This document shows, in pieces, positions 4,343 to 5,098 of a DNA stretch of 5,098 nt. Below the pieces are notes generated by a model. It saw nothing but the letters and a program-made list of their open reading frames with translations. It did not search any database and was not told where the DNA came from. Positions within the stretch are counted from its first letter, which is position 1; each line of letters begins with the position of its first letter. The stretch comes from Vulcanimicrobiota bacterium (GTDB lineage Bacteria; Vulcanimicrobiota; Vulcanimicrobiia; Vulcanimicrobiales; Vulcanimicrobiaceae). Location of the stretch: contig PMFP01000035.1 of assembly GCA_003155175.1 (NCBI GenBank), positions 141 to 5,238 on the forward strand, read 5' to 3'. A program made the position numbers and the translations under genes.

Positions 4343-5098
4343 ATGAGCGACTCGCAACTCACCAGCATCGCCCGCCTCGAAAACCGGTTAACCGCGCTCA
4401 AGGAGCGTCTTTGACTACGCAGCTAAACGGCGCAAGGTAACCGAACTCGACGAGCGCTCGCGGGCCGAAGGCTTCTGGAACGATCCCGACGCGGCCCAGC
4501 GAACGATGAAAGCGCTCTCGGACGTTCGAGAAGAAGTCGATCGCATGGACGGCATCGCGCGCAGCCTCGAAGAGTCGCGCGAGATGCTCCAGTTGTTCGG
4601 TTCGGACGAATCCGCGTCGTCCGAAGTCGATCTCTCCATCGCGTCTGCGGCGTCGGCCGTCGACGAGCTCGAAATGGCCGCGAATTTCGACGGCGAGTTC
4701 GACTCGCACGGCGCCATCGTCAGCGTCTTTGCCGGGGCCGGAGGCGTGGATGCGGCCGACTGGACGCAGATGCTCGCGCGCATGTACTTGCGTTGGTCCG
4801 AATCCAAGGGCTTCGAGACGCAGATCGTTGACGAGTCGCCCGGCGAAGAAGCGGGACTGAAGTCCATCACGTTTTTCGTGCGTGGTCGCAACGCGTACGG
4901 AATGTTTGAAGGAGAGCGCGGCGTGCACCGGCTCGTCCGCCTCTCTCCATTCGACGCGGCCCATCGCCGGCACACGTCGTTCGCGGCCGTTGACGTCGTG
5001 CCGGAGATCGAGGCCGGCGAGAGCGCGGCCGTCGAGATCAAGCCCGACGACGTTCGCTTCGAGACGTTCAAGTCGGGCGGCGCCGGCGGACAGTACGT
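4343..5098 (+). CDS. prfB: peptide chain release factor 2, with programmed +1 frameshift (3' end outside window)
   Basis: RF2 reads UAA and UGA in the ribosomal A site and triggers peptide release. ATG 4343 opens a 23-codon zero frame ending L-T-A-L-K-E-R-L then in-frame TGA (4412-4414). Reading continues in the +1 frame from GAC 4413 without a stop to the window edge, 251 residues in all. Visible landmarks: an N-terminal helical domain with G-F-W-N-D-P (43-48); the core signature A-G-A-G-G-V-D-A-A-D-W (130-140) followed by M-L-A-R-M-Y-L-R-W; the RF2-specific stop-codon tripeptide S-P-F (201-203) in G-V-H-R-L-V-R-L-S-P-F-D; the catalytic G-G-Q (248-250). SPF, rather than RF1's P-x-T, makes this RF2. 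The residue after GGQ is Tyr, where most RF2s have His. About 115 C-terminal residues lie beyond the window. The gene autoregulates: scarce RF2 lets ribosomes shift past the UGA. ATG 4343 gives a zero frame of the expected size (E. coli has 25 codons). Confidence 0.97.
4400..4415 (+). promoter_or_regulatory. prfB: prfB programmed +1 frameshift site
   Basis: AAGGAG (4400-4405), a 3-base spacer CGT, then CTT-TGA-C (4409-4415). This is the same arrangement as the E. coli prfB site: an internal Shine-Dalgarno placed 3 bases before a slippery CUU, an in-frame UGA and a following C that weakens termination. Slippage of the CUU-bound tRNA to UUU moves the ribosome to GAC in the +1 frame. The match of stimulator, spacing and slippery codon is complete. 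Confidence 0.97.

Noticed and set aside
4241..4357. N-terminal extension of the GDPH protein from ATG 4357
   Set aside because: It would overlap the prfB start and add 39 basic, low-quality residues; ATG 4240 has its own AGGAG.
4412..4414. In-frame TGA in prfB as evidence for a pseudogene or sequencing error
   Set aside because: The full programmed frameshift context is present with exact spacing and the +1 frame is intact RF2 to the window edge.
4398..5071. Two long minus-strand open frames over prfB (4398-4973 and 4415-5071)
   Set aside because: The plus strand encodes an unmistakable RF2 across the same DNA; these are antisense shadows.

Overview
The window reads as a GC-rich bacterial chromosome segment. 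Nine protein genes fill it almost completely and no gap between genes exceeds about 160 bases. I see no tRNA, rRNA, CRISPR array, transposase or integrase. The gene mix (Vgb-like propeller protein, DUF2277, microcystin-dependent/tail-collar proteins, a GDPH protein, RF2) would fit a little-studied soil-type lineage such as Candidatus Eremiobacterota/Vulcanimicrobiota (WPS-2). This placement is a low-confidence inference; Acidobacteriota or Chloroflexota-like hosts cannot be excluded from sequence alone.

Layout from left to right: (1) 1-318 (+), the C-terminal end of a beta-propeller protein with near-identical 126-bp repeats. (2) 335-622 (-), a small DUF2277 protein with a candidate leaderless promoter. 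(3) 719-1186 (+), a small membrane protein resembling an ion-channel pore module, with a non-canonical filter TTRGSG. (4) 1176-1556 (-), a VOC/glyoxalase-fold protein. (5) 1717-2229 (+), a full-length tail-collar protein, followed 4 bases later by (6) 2234-2797 (+), a GNAT acetyltransferase. (7) 2742-3209 (-), a predicted lipoprotein carrying a shortened collar domain, with (8) 3266-4240 (-) upstream of it, a low-complexity protein with a central GDPH motif. (9) 4343-5098 (+), prfB (release factor 2), cut by the window edge just after its GGQ motif and containing the classic programmed +1 frameshift site.

Strand alternates almost gene by gene: convergent 1/2, divergent 2/3, convergent and overlapping 3/4, divergent 4/5, convergent and overlapping 6/7, divergent 8/9. 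The window therefore holds mostly one- or two-gene transcription units. The only plausible operons are 5-6 (collar protein plus GNAT) and 8-7 (GDPH protein plus collar lipoprotein). prfB is a housekeeping gene; the rest looks accessory.

The parts most worth following up are the GDPH protein paired with a collar lipoprotein on the minus strand (possibly a self-cleaving, surface-related unit), the altered channel filter, and the nested inverted repeat between genes 2 and 3.
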